Source of the DNA: Luidia sarsii
Lineage: Eukaryota > Echinodermata > Asteroidea > Paxillosida > Luidiidae
Assembly: GCA_949987565.1 (NCBI GenBank)
Contig: OX465101.1
Span: 21,542,624 to 21,606,623, forward strand
Direction: 5' to 3'
DNA: 64,000 nt
A model generated the notes under the pieces. It worked only from the letters and a program-made list of their open reading frames with translations, did not search any database and was not told where the DNA came from. Both the position numbers and the translations under genes were made by a program. Shown here piece after piece: positions 23,501 to 33,393 of this stretch; the stretch's first letter is position 1; every line of letters starts with the position of its first letter.

Positions 23501-25157
23501 GTTGAGATTGGTGTGTACACCTTTTGGGGAGGCTGTATATAGTACTGCCAACATCCGGTGACACACCCACTCAAAACAAGGGTTGACTAAACTGACTTTG
23601 AAATACTAGAATTTACTACCTAAGCTACACACCCTTACTATATACCTTACTATATACACTGTGCACAGATAGGCCAACTACCCTATAAAATAGAATTGAG
23701 TAGCTGAAGTGCATAGGACTGTCCGCCACGATGGTCACACTTTGAGTGTGCATACATGTGGATCTTCCAGTGTGCTTTTTAGCCCACTTACATGCACACA
23801 ACGCTATCTTTGTTAGTGCATGGGTTCTTTGCAATCAAACATGCAAGTCGCCACAGTAGAGAATGACTAGCGCCAGCATTTTCAAAAACAAATGATAGAT
23901 GAATGAATAAATGAATTACTGCTTTTATTTTTCGGGCGGTGTGCCCAACAAGCCTTTACAGATATCCCAGGCGTTTAGAAGTCCTGCATCAACAAAAAAA
24001 CCTGCAGTTGGGAATCTGGTTTCAACCGGGGAAGAATTGTCATGCTATTGGCAGGTTTTGGGTGCTTGAGAAGCTCCATGACAAGGCCCCCCCCCCCCGT
24101 ATGGAGACAGGAACGTCTTTCCACTCACCTGGCCGATGCTGAGCTGGCCGTTGCTCCACGCCCCGTGCAGGCAGTCGTCTCGCCAGTTGCCGCCCACCTG
24201 GAAGTCCGGTCGCCAGTCTGCCGAGGTCCACGTATCCGACAATTTCACCCCGTGGCCGGCCACGCCCTTCCACGCGAGATTCCACTGAGAAAGCAGTCCG
24301 ATAAATGAAGGGGTCATCGGTTCTGACTTCTGACTTCTGACTTCTGACTTCTGACTTCTGACTTCTGACTTCTGACTTCTGACTTCTGACCTCTGACTTC
24401 TGACTTCTGACCTCTGACTTCTGACTTCTGACTTCTGACTTCTTACTTCTGACTTCTGACTTCTGACTTCTGACTTCTGACTTCTGACTTCTGACTTCTG
24501 ACTTCTGACCTCTGACCTCTGACTTCTTACTTCTTACTTCTGACTTCTGACTTCTGACTTCTGACTTCTGACTTCTGACTTCTGACTTCTGACTTCTGAC
24601 TTCTGACTTCTGATTTCTGATTTCTGACTTTTGACTTCTGACCTCTGACTTCTGACTTCTGACTTCTGACTTCTGATTACTGACTTCTGACTTCTGATTA
24701 CTGACTTCTGACTTTTGACTTTTGACTTTTGACCTGTGACTTCTGACGTCTGATTCTGACCATTGGTGGCTTGAAATCATATCTGTACATGTTTCCTTAC
24801 CTTTGAGGAGGTAGGATGTCGATAACTGAAGTAGGAGAAAACTTCATCCTCGACAAAGTCCCCGGCGAACTCTTCTTCGGCGGCATCGTTGAGTTGGCAC
24901 AGCCCTTGCTCCCGGCCGTAGTTGAAGGACGAGCACCGGTGGCCGTGCCTGGCGCAGAGGTTCAGGCACCGGAGCCGGGACAGGCCCGTGCGGTTCAGGA
25001 AGGAATGGCCGGCCAGGGCCCGGTGCCCGCGCCCCACCGAGGCGTGCTGGGCCAGGCACGCCGTGGAGGCGTCCGCCGAGACCGCCCCGTCCGCCGCCAG
25101 CAGCACGCAGACCCAGAGGACCAAGAGACGGTGGCGACTCCACACCGTATCGACCAT
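17555..25157 (-). CDS. Secreted PAN/apple-like protein with a C-terminal domain of unknown function, five exons, complete
   Basis: Exons: 24801-25157 (ATG at 25157), 24129-24284, 20220-20395, 18130-18317, 17555-17613 (stop TGA). All junctions are GT-AG with matching phases (0,0,2,1), giving 311 residues. Residues 1 to about 27 are a signal peptide (RLLVLWVCVLLAADGAVSA). Residues 34-90 have cysteines at 34, 64, 68, 75 and 87, with CLNLCARHGHRCSSFNY and GLCQLN, like a PAN/apple domain; N55 is a possible glycosylation site. Exon 2 carries NWRDDCLHGAWSN. Exons 3-5 carry ELVFDGAGSDLNSWFS, RRFFISSFYAGCPYDKGW and a short tail ADYMTIHITLNE. I associate this last module with uncharacterised marine invertebrate proteins, from memory only. 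The TTG-initiated extension upstream is not used because the first ATG gives a clean signal peptide. Ligand and role are unknown. Confidence 0.85.
17668..17993. repeat. 8-bp tandem repeat, gtttgttc
   Basis: About 40 virtually perfect copies in the last intron (17614-18129) of the PAN-like gene, ending only about 54 bases from the acceptor of its last exon. On the transcribed strand it reads gaacaaac. Because 8 is not a multiple of 3 and the unit has no stop, three frames are open with the same 8-residue string VCSFVRLF; none is a gene. Confidence 0.97.
18856..19860. repeat. 21-bp tandem repeat (gacgcaactatgctacgg type) with higher-order units
   Basis: Located in intron 3 of the PAN-like gene. 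Up to about 19310 it is a plain 21-bp array with alternating variants gcgcgacgc, gcacgacgc and gcgcaacgc. From 19310 to 19860 the unit becomes a longer composite including ctatatacggcgcga and caactaggcctatgc, repeated several times. The open frames (YATARRN, CYGATQL, LRRDATM) are repeat artefacts. Confidence 0.93.
21713..22370. repeat. CT-rich simple repeat (ctctccctcc, cctgcctgcc, ccgtccgt)
   Basis: Pyrimidine-rich tract that changes unit along its length: ctctccct first, then ccctccgt, tgcctgcc, ccgtccgtcc and ccttcctt. The stop-free frames on both strands are artefacts. Confidence 0.9.
23050..23421. mobile_element. Non-autonomous DNA transposon with 30-bp inverted ends and 9-bp target duplication
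   Basis: Left end atagagctctatagataaac (23051 onward) is matched at 23392-23421 by its complement with about one mismatch in 30. A second inner inverted pair (ccattaccaaagaggt) lies further in. The element is flanked on both sides by aggtatagt (23041-23049 and 23422-23430). A 9-bp duplication is typical of Mutator-like elements, so a MULE-type MITE is the best guess. No transposase is present. Confidence 0.8.
24316..24737. repeat. 7-bp tandem repeat, acttctg
   Basis: About 60 copies with scattered variants (acctctg, acttctt, atttctg, actttt) in intron 1 (24285-24800) of the PAN-like gene, starting 32 bases upstream of the exon 2 acceptor. The minus-strand open frame rich in KSEVRSQ is a repeat artefact that runs into real exon 2 by chance. 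Confidence 0.95.
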
Positions 25158-25639
25158 CTTTCTACTAACCACTATACACGCAACACGTACCAATGATTAG
25201 CCACACGCACGGGGTTAAGAGCGCACTGCAACCCACGTTAAATACCAACTCTGAAATCAAGATGTGGGGGAGGAAGTTTTTTTTTGCACAAACAGTACTT
25301 CATGCACTTGAATATCGTCAGTCGCGCACCTACCTATGTACTCGTCGGGCCTGATGATAAGCGATGTAGACCCTGGATGGATTGCGATGGCTATGATGAG
25401 CGCGCGAGAGAAATACTTATAATGGTAAAAGCAAGACACAATGGGAAGAGAAGGTTTTTATGTGAAATACATACGCCTGCGCATGCGCTTTGGCAACTGC
25501 CATTATCAAACCTCATCTGACGGCTCTTTGACAATGAGAACTCTGTTTGGATAGCCCAGGATGTGAGGGTTTAATGAAGCTTACTTAATAGGGTGTGCGT
25601 GGGGTTGAAGTGTCTTCGATCTTTTCCCCGAAAGCCTTT

Positions 25640-25860
25640 CTTGGTGTTTATCATCATCTTCATCATCCTCATCGTCCTCCCCATCCTCCCCATCCTCCTC
25701 ATCATCCTCATCCTCCCCCTCCTCATCCTCCTCATCATCCTCATTCTCCTCATCCTCCTCATCCTCCTCATCCTCCCCCCTCCTTATCCTCCTCGTCCTC
25801 TTCCCCTCCTTATCCTCCCTCCTCATCCTCCCTCTCAACCTCCTCATCCCCCATTCTCTT
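25640..25860. repeat. atcctcctc microsatellite
   Basis: Imperfect tandem of cctcatcctc, catcctccc and related triplets. The minus strand would encode an Asp/Glu or Met/Arg-rich low-complexity string, with no sign of selection. Confidence 0.9.
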
Positions 25861-26344
25861 GATGGAAAACCGTTACCTTTTGAAGTCAATATCCTGCCCA
25901 GTTTGCTACACATAACAACAACCGTTGAATCATAACGAATCCACATTCATCTGTACTTTCCAGGGAGACTAGACCTAACCCTCCTTTCTGGATGGGGTGG
26001 GGGCTGATGCGTCTGCACTTAGTAAATAAAACATTGTCTGAAGTTGGAAGAACTGCAAGGGAGAGATAGGCAGAAAGGATATGAATAATAGAAATTTGAG
26101 CTTGGATCACAGGGAAAGTCAGGCATGTTGGGTAGGGGGGAAAGAGAGGAAGGACAAAGGGGGAAAAGCTAGAATAAAAATAGAGGAATGAGGGGGTGAA
26201 CAAAAAAGACGGGATAAATATGAGTAAAGGTGAATATTTGTTTACACAGTCTAAAATAAGACGGATGGGGTACGCTATTCCAAAACGTTGAGTCTTGCGT
26301 TTTGGGACCAAAAAACTCGTTTACATAATTATGTCAAACTGTCG

Positions 26345-26430
26345 ACAAAAACCATTATTGCTAGCTTCACCACGGGTGGCCTGAAATCTTGTATGTACGT
26401 GTTTCCTTATACCTTTGATGAGAGGTAGGA
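26345..26430 (-). pseudogene. Relic copy of the exon 1/intron 1 border of the PAN-like gene
   Basis: The segment cacgggtggcctgaaatc ... tacgtgtttccttatacctt ... tgagaggtagga resembles 24765-24835, the donor region of exon 1 (ggtggcttgaaatcatat ... catgtttccttacctttgag), in the same orientation. The donor is disturbed by two extra bases (gtataagg for gtaagg). It looks like the remains of a tandem duplication. Only about 80 bases can be aligned by eye. Confidence 0.55.
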
Positions 26431-27195
26431 GACCAGACCCAAACCTCCTTTCTGCGTTTGTGGGAGATGAAAAATGTTTAGTCTGCTAGTGGTTCGTTTA
26501 GAACATTGTCTGATGAGGGAGAGCAACTACAAAATGCAGAAGTCAGTAACTGGTTAATCTTATACGTGTATCTGTGTTATTTTGATGTTATTATTATTAT
26601 TAATGTCCCCGACCACCGAGTCAGCAATTTAATTTTTCATGTTGGTGAAGTTATTGAAGGACAAGTTGTCCTCCATAATATGGTTCCTAACAGAAGTGGG
26701 ATTTCACTCCATTCTGAGTGGTTTTCACAGGATTTTCACTCTTTTTGAACGGTTTTGGCTTTTTGGAGCGATTTTCACTCCTTGAGAGAATGAATTATTA
26801 TCTGTGCTTCGGGTGCACGCACGGGTCTTTTATTTTCTTGCTTCTTCATGGGCGACTTTGAAGAACGCGTGCCCAGTGTGGCGCCTTGCATGCTGGCCCT
26901 GGATTTGATGGAGATATATCTTCCGTTAAAAGGTCTCTGCAATAGACATCGTATCACTTAAATCCATGCTGCTGTTTTTCACACTCGTTACGGAGGTGTA
27001 TTTGCAAGTTTTAAGTTTTTGTGCTAATGAGAATTAGCAAACACGAAGAACCGACAATTGCATACAGCAATATTAATGAGCCAATTATGCTTATGCCAAA
27101 AGAAGTCCTACCAAAAAATTACACTATGCAATTTGGATGCTATGCTTTTAGGTAGAGTAAGTCAATGGAAAAATTTCCATCAAACTACACTATTG

Positions 27196-27270
27196 CCAAA
27201 TTTTATTGAAATTGGAGGTGCCGTTCTCTGACAATGAACTGAGCGGCACCTCAAATTTTAATAAAAGTGG
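27196..27270. repeat. Short hairpin
   Basis: Arms of about 30 bases: ccaaattttattgaaattgg with aggtgccgttc on the left, and gagcggcacctcaaatttta with ataaaagtgg on the right, with a loop of about 15. A small foldback element or decayed MITE is possible. Confidence 0.6.
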
Positions 27271-27834
27271 CGTCAAAATGTGCCTAATAAGCTGGCCAAA
27301 AAGTCATAAAGTCTCATCACTGAAAGGGTAAAAAAAATACGGGGGCGGAATCCGCCCCGGCTCCATTCATGAAAAAGGGCTATTTTGAAAAATATAATCA
27401 AATAAAATCAATTCAGGACAGCTGTCATCGTCAGGATGTATTGTTTCGAATGAGGGCGCGCTTCGCTCTTGTTACGCCTCCACCCACCCCTAGGATTAGG
27501 CATTCTTGACAACAATGTATGTATTGTATATGCCCTAGGTGGGTACGGCGTCCTAGTTTTGGGTGTGTCACGGTACCTCGGCCACGAGTGTGTGTGGCTC
27601 ATTTTAGTTTCTGTCTGCGTTGTGTGCGTTTCGTTTCTCCCGTACAGCCATTCTTTATTAGTTTATTTATTTAATAATTTATTATGTAGTCTTCCCGCCA
27701 ACCCCGAACATCCCAGAAAGCCGCAGTAAGCTCACACTTCACCAGTGTGCCTCATCGTTGTTCCCCGTAAACGATTGTAAGTTAACTTTGATTATAACAA
27801 GCCTTTCAAAGAGATGGTAAATGCAGTTAGAGCG

Positions 27835-28530
27835 TTAAGCTTCAAAGACCAGATTCTTCCACCTCGACTGGATATAGTTCGGGAATCTACCAACTATTTC
27901 AACAATAATAGATTGGCTACTGACTTCATTCATGGCACTTAATCGGCTCAGGACAAGAAAGGCATTTTGTAAGTCATCTGCTAACTGCTGTATTTCCTGG
28001 GGCGATCTGACCGGTTTACCGGTTCTTAATTCGCGCACAAGGCGTTCTGTGACTAGGTGAGGATCACCAAATCGAGTATCCAAAATGGAAAGAGCTCGAT
28101 TATAACCCGTCTCACCGCCTATTAATTGACAACCTCTAATTGCTTCCTTAGCAACACCCGCGGTGTACTGCATCAAACGGGATAACTTAAGGTCTGGGTC
28201 TCCACATATCTTATCAACATTAACCTCGAATGCCCGCATGAACTGATGAAAGTGTAAGGGATTGCCGGAAAATATATCTAACTCCACTTTGGGCAAATTG
28301 AGTAAACGCAGCAACTCATTGCGTGACAAATCCCCCGATAGATCTGGTGAGGGGTTTTCGACTTTAACTTCGCCATCTCATCTTTTGCAATCTTTAGCCA
28401 CATCTAGGGTCGAGATATATCTACTCTGTTGGTCATAAAAATAATCGTCGCTTTCATCAATCTCAGTGTCATCCACAAGGGTTTCATGGTACTCATAATG
28501 TATGCGTGTTAACCCCTTAAATAATCCCTT
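27835..28530 (-). pseudogene. BEL/Pao gag fragment (DUF1759-like)
   Basis: The open frame 27835-28329 has the Pao gag core: LPKVELDIFSGNPLHFHQFM, LSRLMQYTAGVAKEAI and LSILDTRFGDPHLVTERLV. Upstream in the same frame, YEYHETLVDDTEIDESDD and YFYDQQSRYISTL extend it to about 28530, but a TGA at about 28374 interrupts it. It ends early at 27835 (VFEA, stop), before the usual gag C-terminus. Its orientation is opposite to the pol fragments at 31283-32657. Confidence 0.82.
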
Positions 28531-28741
28531 AAGCTTACAACATGATCGCTCAGAGCTCCTACGTTATCCTCGGCTACCATTTGTTTGATAACATTAATCT
28601 CTCGTTACCGCTCTCTTGGCCGTGGTTCGGGCAGTTTTGAGGTGCGCCATGGTCAAGAGCACTAGCCGTGGTGGGCCTGGGTTGCTCGATGACTGTCGAT
28701 GGCGAAAGGTGGATGAAGTGATCAGGAATGACGACTGGCTG

Positions 28742-30766
28742 GGCGACGACTGGCGGGACGACGACTGGCGGGACGACGACTGGCGGGACGACGACTGGCG
28801 GGACGACGACTGGCGGGACGACGACTGGCGGGACGACGACTGGCGGGACGACGACTGAAGGGGCGACGACTGGAGGGGTGACGACTGAAGGGTGACGACT
28901 GGAGGGGTGACGACTGAAGGGGCGACGACTGGAGGGGTGACGACTGAAGAGGCGACGACTGGAGGGGTGACGACTGGAGGGGTGACGACTGGAGGAGTGA
29001 CGACTGAAGGGGCGACGACTGGAGGGGTGACGACTGGAGGGGTGACGACTGAAGGGGTGACGACTGGAAGGGTGACGACTGGAGGGGCGACGACTGGAGG
29101 GGCGACGACTGGAGGGGTGACGACTGAAGGGGTGACGACTGGAAGGGTGACGACTGAAGGGGTGACGACTGGAGGGGTGACGACTGGAGGAGTGACGACT
29201 GAAGGGGCGACGACTGAAGGGGTGACGACTGGAGGGGTGACGACTGGAGGAGTGACGACTGAAGGGGCGACGACTGGAGGGGTGACGACTGAAGAGGCGA
29301 CGACTGGAGGGGTGACGACTGAAGGGGTGACGACTGGAGGGGTGACGACTGAAGGGGTGACGACTAGAGGGGTGACGACTGAAGGGGTGACGACTGGAGG
29401 GGTGACGACTGGAGGGGTGACGACTGAAGGGGTGACGACTGGAAGGGTGACGACTGAAGGGGTGACGACTGGAGGGGTGACGACTGGAGGAGTGACGACT
29501 GAAGGGGCGACGACTGGAGGGGTGACGACTGGAGGGCTGACGACTGAAGGGGTGACAACTAGAAGGGTGACGACTGGAGGGGCGACGACTGGAGGGGCGA
29601 CGACTGGAGGGGTGACGACTGAAGGGGTGACGACTGGAAGGGTGACGACTGAAGGGGTGACGACTGGAGGGATGACGACTGGAGGAGTGACGACTGAAGG
29701 GGCGACGACTGGAGGGGTGACGACTGGAGGGGTGACGACTGAAGGGGTGACGACTGGAAGGGTGACGACTGAAGGGGTGACGACTGGAGGGGTGACGACT
29801 GGAGGAGTGACGACTGAAGGGGCGACGACTGGAGGGGTGACGACTGGAGGGCTGACGACTGAAGGGGTGACGACTAGAAGGGTGACGACTGGAGGGGCGA
29901 CGACTGGAGGGGCGACGACTGGAGGGGTGACGACTGAAGGGGTGACGACTGGAAGGGTGACGACTGAAGGGGTGACGACTGGAGGGATGACGACTGGAGG
30001 AGTGACGACTGAAGGGGCGACGACTGGAGGGGTGACGACTGGAGGGGTGACGACTGAAGGGGTGACGACTGGAGGGGCGACGACTGGAGGGGTGACGACT
30101 GACGGGGTGACGACTGAAGGGGTGACGACTGGAGGGATGATGACTGAAGGGGTGACGACTGGAGGGGTAACGACTGAAGGGGTGACGACTGAGGGGGTGA
30201 CGACTGAAGGGGTAACGACTGGAGGGGTGACGACTGGAGGGGTGACGACTGGAGGGGTGACGACTGGAGGGGTGACGACTGAAGGGGCGACGACTGGAGG
30301 GGTGACGACTGAAGGGGTGACGACTGGAGGGGTGACGACTGAAGGGGTGACGACTGGAGGGGTGACGACTGGAGGGGTGACGATTGAAGGGGCGACGACT
30401 GAAGGGGTGACGACTGGAGGGGTGAGGACTGAAGTGGTGACGACTGGAGGGGCGACGACTGGAGGGGTGACGACTGACGGGGTGACGACTGAAGGGGTGA
30501 CGACTGAAGGGGTGACGACTGGAGGGAAGATGACTGAAGGGGTGACGACTGAAGGGGTGACGACTGGAGGGGTGACGACTGAAGGGGTGACGACTGGAGG
30601 GGTAACGACTGAAGGGGTGACGACTGAAGGGGTGACGACTGTAGGGGTGACGACTGGAGGGGTGACGACTGGAGGGGTGACGACTGAAGGGGTGACGACT
30701 GGAGTGGTGACGACTGGAGGGGTGACGACTGGAGTGGTGACGACTGAAGGGGTGACGACTGGAGGG
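28742..30766. repeat. 15-bp tandem repeat (ggtgacgactggagg type), about 135 copies
   Basis: The first eight or so units (28742-28857) are a pure subtype with gggacgacgactggc; the rest mix ggggtgacgactgga, ggggtgacgactgaa, ggggcgacgact and rarer variants. Since 15 is divisible by 3 and no frame gains a stop, open frames of over 600 residues exist on plus (TTGGV) and in two frames on minus (SSRHP, VVTPP). Longer blocks recur, for example gggctgacgactgaaggg at about 29535 and again 315 bases on (21 units). It sits between the Pao gag and pol fragments. Confidence 0.97.
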
Positions 30767-31282
30767 TTGCACACAGGGCAAGTGCGATGAGGATGATATT
30801 CAGTGGCAGGGGGTAGCCGATGTTTGGAGGCGGGCTGGGTGAGACGACATCAGGGTAAACGATTTTTCACTGTCACCAGGTGCACCCAAAAATGAGGCCG
30901 GAGGACTCGATCGAAGTTTCCTTTTACCCCTTTATTTTGCACTCATGCCTCGGGTACGAGCATGGTGAAACTAGAAACAAATTTGACCAGAAATGATATT
31001 AAGATACGATTTAAACTATATCAACGGAGAACAAATCTTGGTGACCAGAATGAACTGAATAAATAAAATAGTGTTAAAAATAAATATTTACAAGCACATA
31101 AATTAATCAAGTATAAGATATAATAGCCGCTGAAGTCAATGATCCGGTATATGGTCCAGGATGCTTCAAGCGATCTGGAAAACCAAAGAGCGAGCACAAG
31201 ACCTCATCTACCAGCTTTACCATGTCTCTGACTGGAGATAGTTCGGGAACCAGTAAACGACCCTTAGATACAGATAACAGAA

Positions 31283-31816
31283 TTGCTATTAGGCGGCGCT
31301 TACGCCAAGCCTGAACCTCGATGTATTCTCTGCGATCAAAGACATCGCCTCTGGCATTGTGAACATTTTAAACGCATGAGTCCAAAAAACAGATTGAATC
31401 TTGTGAATACCCGTAAATTGTGCCATAACTGTCTTCTGGCTTCCCATAGTGTTGAAAATTGTGGAAAGAAATCCGTGTGTAAGATAGACGGCTGCGGTCA
31501 GAAACACACCATGTACATTCACATTGACAAAGACGAGCCGAATAGTGTTCGAGTCTCGAGCGCTAGTTTATTTGCTGACAAGCATACCTGTATGCCTATA
31601 GTCCAGGTGATAGTCAACCAACGGTGCAAGGCATTTGCCCTACTGGATAGTGGCTCCAGCAACTCATTTTGTTCCCGTAATTTAGTGAGCCAGCTAGATG
31701 TTACGGGCAGAAGACAAAACGTTCAACTCAGTACACTTAATGGCTCGGGGACCCAGAAATCAGAAATAGTTGATTTGTCCATTGCTTCTGAGTCGGGCGA
31801 CACCTTAGATCAATAG
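31283..31816 (+). pseudogene. BEL/Pao zinc knuckle and aspartic protease (DUF1758-like)
   Basis: Cysteine-rich region CILCDQRHRLWHC, then a C-x2-C-x4-H-x4-C knuckle (CHNCLLASHSVENC), then the retropepsin active-site block ALLDSGSSNSFCSR with the D-S-G triad. It ends prematurely at 31816 and continues in other frames (VYVVTEIPAKT, then AIDLLSYDHLSEIGPMPAYE), so frameshifts lie at 31815-31850. Confidence 0.85.
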
Positions 31817-31847
31817 TGTATGTAGTCACCGAAATCCCTGCTAAAAC

Positions 31848-32657
31848 GTGGCCATTGATCTCTTATCTTATGATCATCTAAGTGAGATTGGCCCCATGCC
31901 CGCTTACGAACATGATGAGGTCATTATTGACCTTTTGTTGGGGCAGGATAATGCCGAGGCCCTTGTTCCCTTAGACGTCCGGAGAGGTGGCCCGGGACAG
32001 CCTTTCGCCGTGCGCACCTTATTCGGATGGTGCGTCAATGGCCAGGCCCCTCTGAAGTTGCCCAGTCGTAGGATCATTTCCAACTTTGTCATGAGCACCC
32101 CCGTCGAAGATGACGTTCATCGTCTCTGGGGTATCGAAAATGAGGGTTTGGAGACATTGTCATGGTCACAAGAAGATAAGTCCGTAATGGCGTTGTGGGA
32201 TCGCGAACGCGATAAGGTTAACGGCCACTATGAACTCCCTATTCCCTGGAAGGATAGATCAGAGCCCCTGCCTAATAATTACGTGGTGGCTAAATCCAGG
32301 CTGGATAGCCTGCGCAAAAAGCTAACCAACGACGGTCTTTATGACAAATACCACGCAGAAATCAAGAAACTCATAGACAAAGGCTATGCCGAAAAGGTGC
32401 CAGAACACGAGTTAGCGAATATGGAGAGAATGTGGTACCTCCCATACCACGCAGTGCACACAGAAAAGAAGCCTGATAAACTCAGAGTAGTTTTCGACTG
32501 CGCTAGCAGATTCCGAGGCCAATCACTGAATGAACGTTGCATGCAAGGCCCAGATATGATTAACAAACTGCTGCCCGTCCTCGTGCGATTCCGCCAACAT
32601 AGTATCGCCATTCAAGCCGACATTGAGGCTATGTATAATCAAGTCAAAATCCCGTGA
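31848..32657 (+). pseudogene. BEL/Pao pol fragment: protease end and N-terminal reverse transcriptase
   Basis: IDLLLGQDNAEALVPL and RTLFGWCVNG are the usual link between Pao protease and RT. Then YHAVHTEKKPDKLRVVFDCA, SLNERCMQGPDMINKLLPVL and IQADIEAMYNQVKI (first catalytic Asp region) mark the start of the RT. It stops at 32657; after a frame change the next residues (DALRFLWYVEGQLSYFRM) are still Pao-like to about 32760. The YVDD block, RNase H and integrase are missing. Confidence 0.85.
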
Positions 32658-32967
32658 AAGACGGGGACGCTCTCAGGTTCCTTTGGTATGTCGAAGGTCA
32701 ATTGTCATATTTTCGTATGACATCCCATTTGTTTCTAGGGGTATGGTGCGCATCCAGTTCGGCATACGCCCTAAGGCAGACTGTCATTCATTGGTCACCA
32801 AGATTTGTTCTCCGTTGATATAGTTTAAATCGTATCTTAATATTATTTATTGTCAAATTTGTTCTAGTTTCACCATGCTCGTACCCGAGGCATGAGTACA
32901 AAATAAAGGGATAAAGGGAAACTTCGATTGAGTCCTCCGGCCTCATTTTTGGCTGCACCTGGTGACA

Positions 32968-33393
32968 ACAGCTGTTGTGGCTATTTTTTTTTATAAAGAT
33001 GATTTTTCCCTGCTGCGACCTTCCTAGAGTCCTTCAGTTCACTGGACGTCTTTTAATTAGTTGTGCATAAATATATAGGCCATGTACACACATTTTGTAC
33101 ATTGTTATACTTAGTGGAGACACCAATCCCTTTCGCAGCTGGGCTTTCCAAATTACAAAGAAAACAGCATAATTATGGTCGTCAAGGTATCTAGCCGGGT
33201 CTCTTTTTTATCGTCGTCAATTTTGCCGGTATTTAAAGTTGGGACGTGGACGGGAGTTGGGATATAGCGTGGCCCTGCGGTCTTTCCTCGGCGGATTCGG
33301 ACTCTCTCTCTCCTCGCGATTTCGTTCAGCTCTGCGACGGTGAAGGGTGGTGTGGGGTATAGAGGGGTGACTTCGAGGAAATCTCCGGCAGAC
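32968..33393 (+). promoter_or_regulatory. Upstream region and probable 5' UTR of the sulfotransferase gene
   Basis: About 430 bases between the Pao fragment and the start codon. No TATA box is evident near a plausible start. The region from about 33240 becomes GC-richer and probably includes the 5' UTR. An in-frame GTG at 33340 is not used as start because the ATG at 33394 gives a normal short cytoplasmic tail before the membrane anchor. Confidence 0.4.

Larger units (their letters stand above)
20396..24128. other. Intron 2 of the PAN-like gene: contents
   Basis: 3.7 kb with no convincing exon. It contains a CT-rich tract (21713-22370), a MULE-like inverted-repeat element (23050-23421), and a stretch at about 20880-21400 that looks element-like (long, unique, with short open frames) but could not be assigned to a family. 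Confidence 0.6.
25158..27834. other. Upstream flank of the PAN-like gene, non-coding
   Basis: Contains the presumed promoter of the PAN-like gene (no core element placed), a cctcatcctc microsatellite (25640-25860), a duplicated fragment of the PAN gene splice-donor region (26345-26430), a small hairpin (27196-27270), and otherwise nothing I can assign. Confidence 0.5.
30871..32967. mobile_element. Pao pol fragment enclosed by 177-bp inverted repeats
   Basis: 30871-31047 (starting tgtcaccaggtgca) and 32792-32967 (ending tgcacctggtgaca) are inverted copies with few differences. They share ctcatgcctcgggtacgagc and atcaacggagaacaaatctt or their complements. Between them lie the Pao protease and RT fragments. 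Normal BEL/Pao long terminal repeats are direct, so this is either a rearranged element with one LTR part inverted or a TIR element that captured Pao sequence. No flanking target duplication was seen. Confidence 0.8.

Noticed and set aside
23625..23834. Small minus-strand open frame of 69 codons
   Set aside because: No family features, no splice context, low-information AT-rich intronic sequence.
24040..24780. 246-residue minus-strand frame rich in KSEVRSQ
   Set aside because: 7-bp repeat in an intron joined by chance to exon 2 in another frame.
25158..25193. Upstream TTG-initiated start for the PAN-like protein
   Set aside because: Animal genes start at ATG with rare exceptions, and the ATG at 25157 gives a standard signal peptide.
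28574..30790. Open frames of 632-735 residues on both strands
   Set aside because: Products of the 15-bp minisatellite; the length is a multiple of 3 and no unit variant makes a stop. No N-terminal or C-terminal domain is attached.
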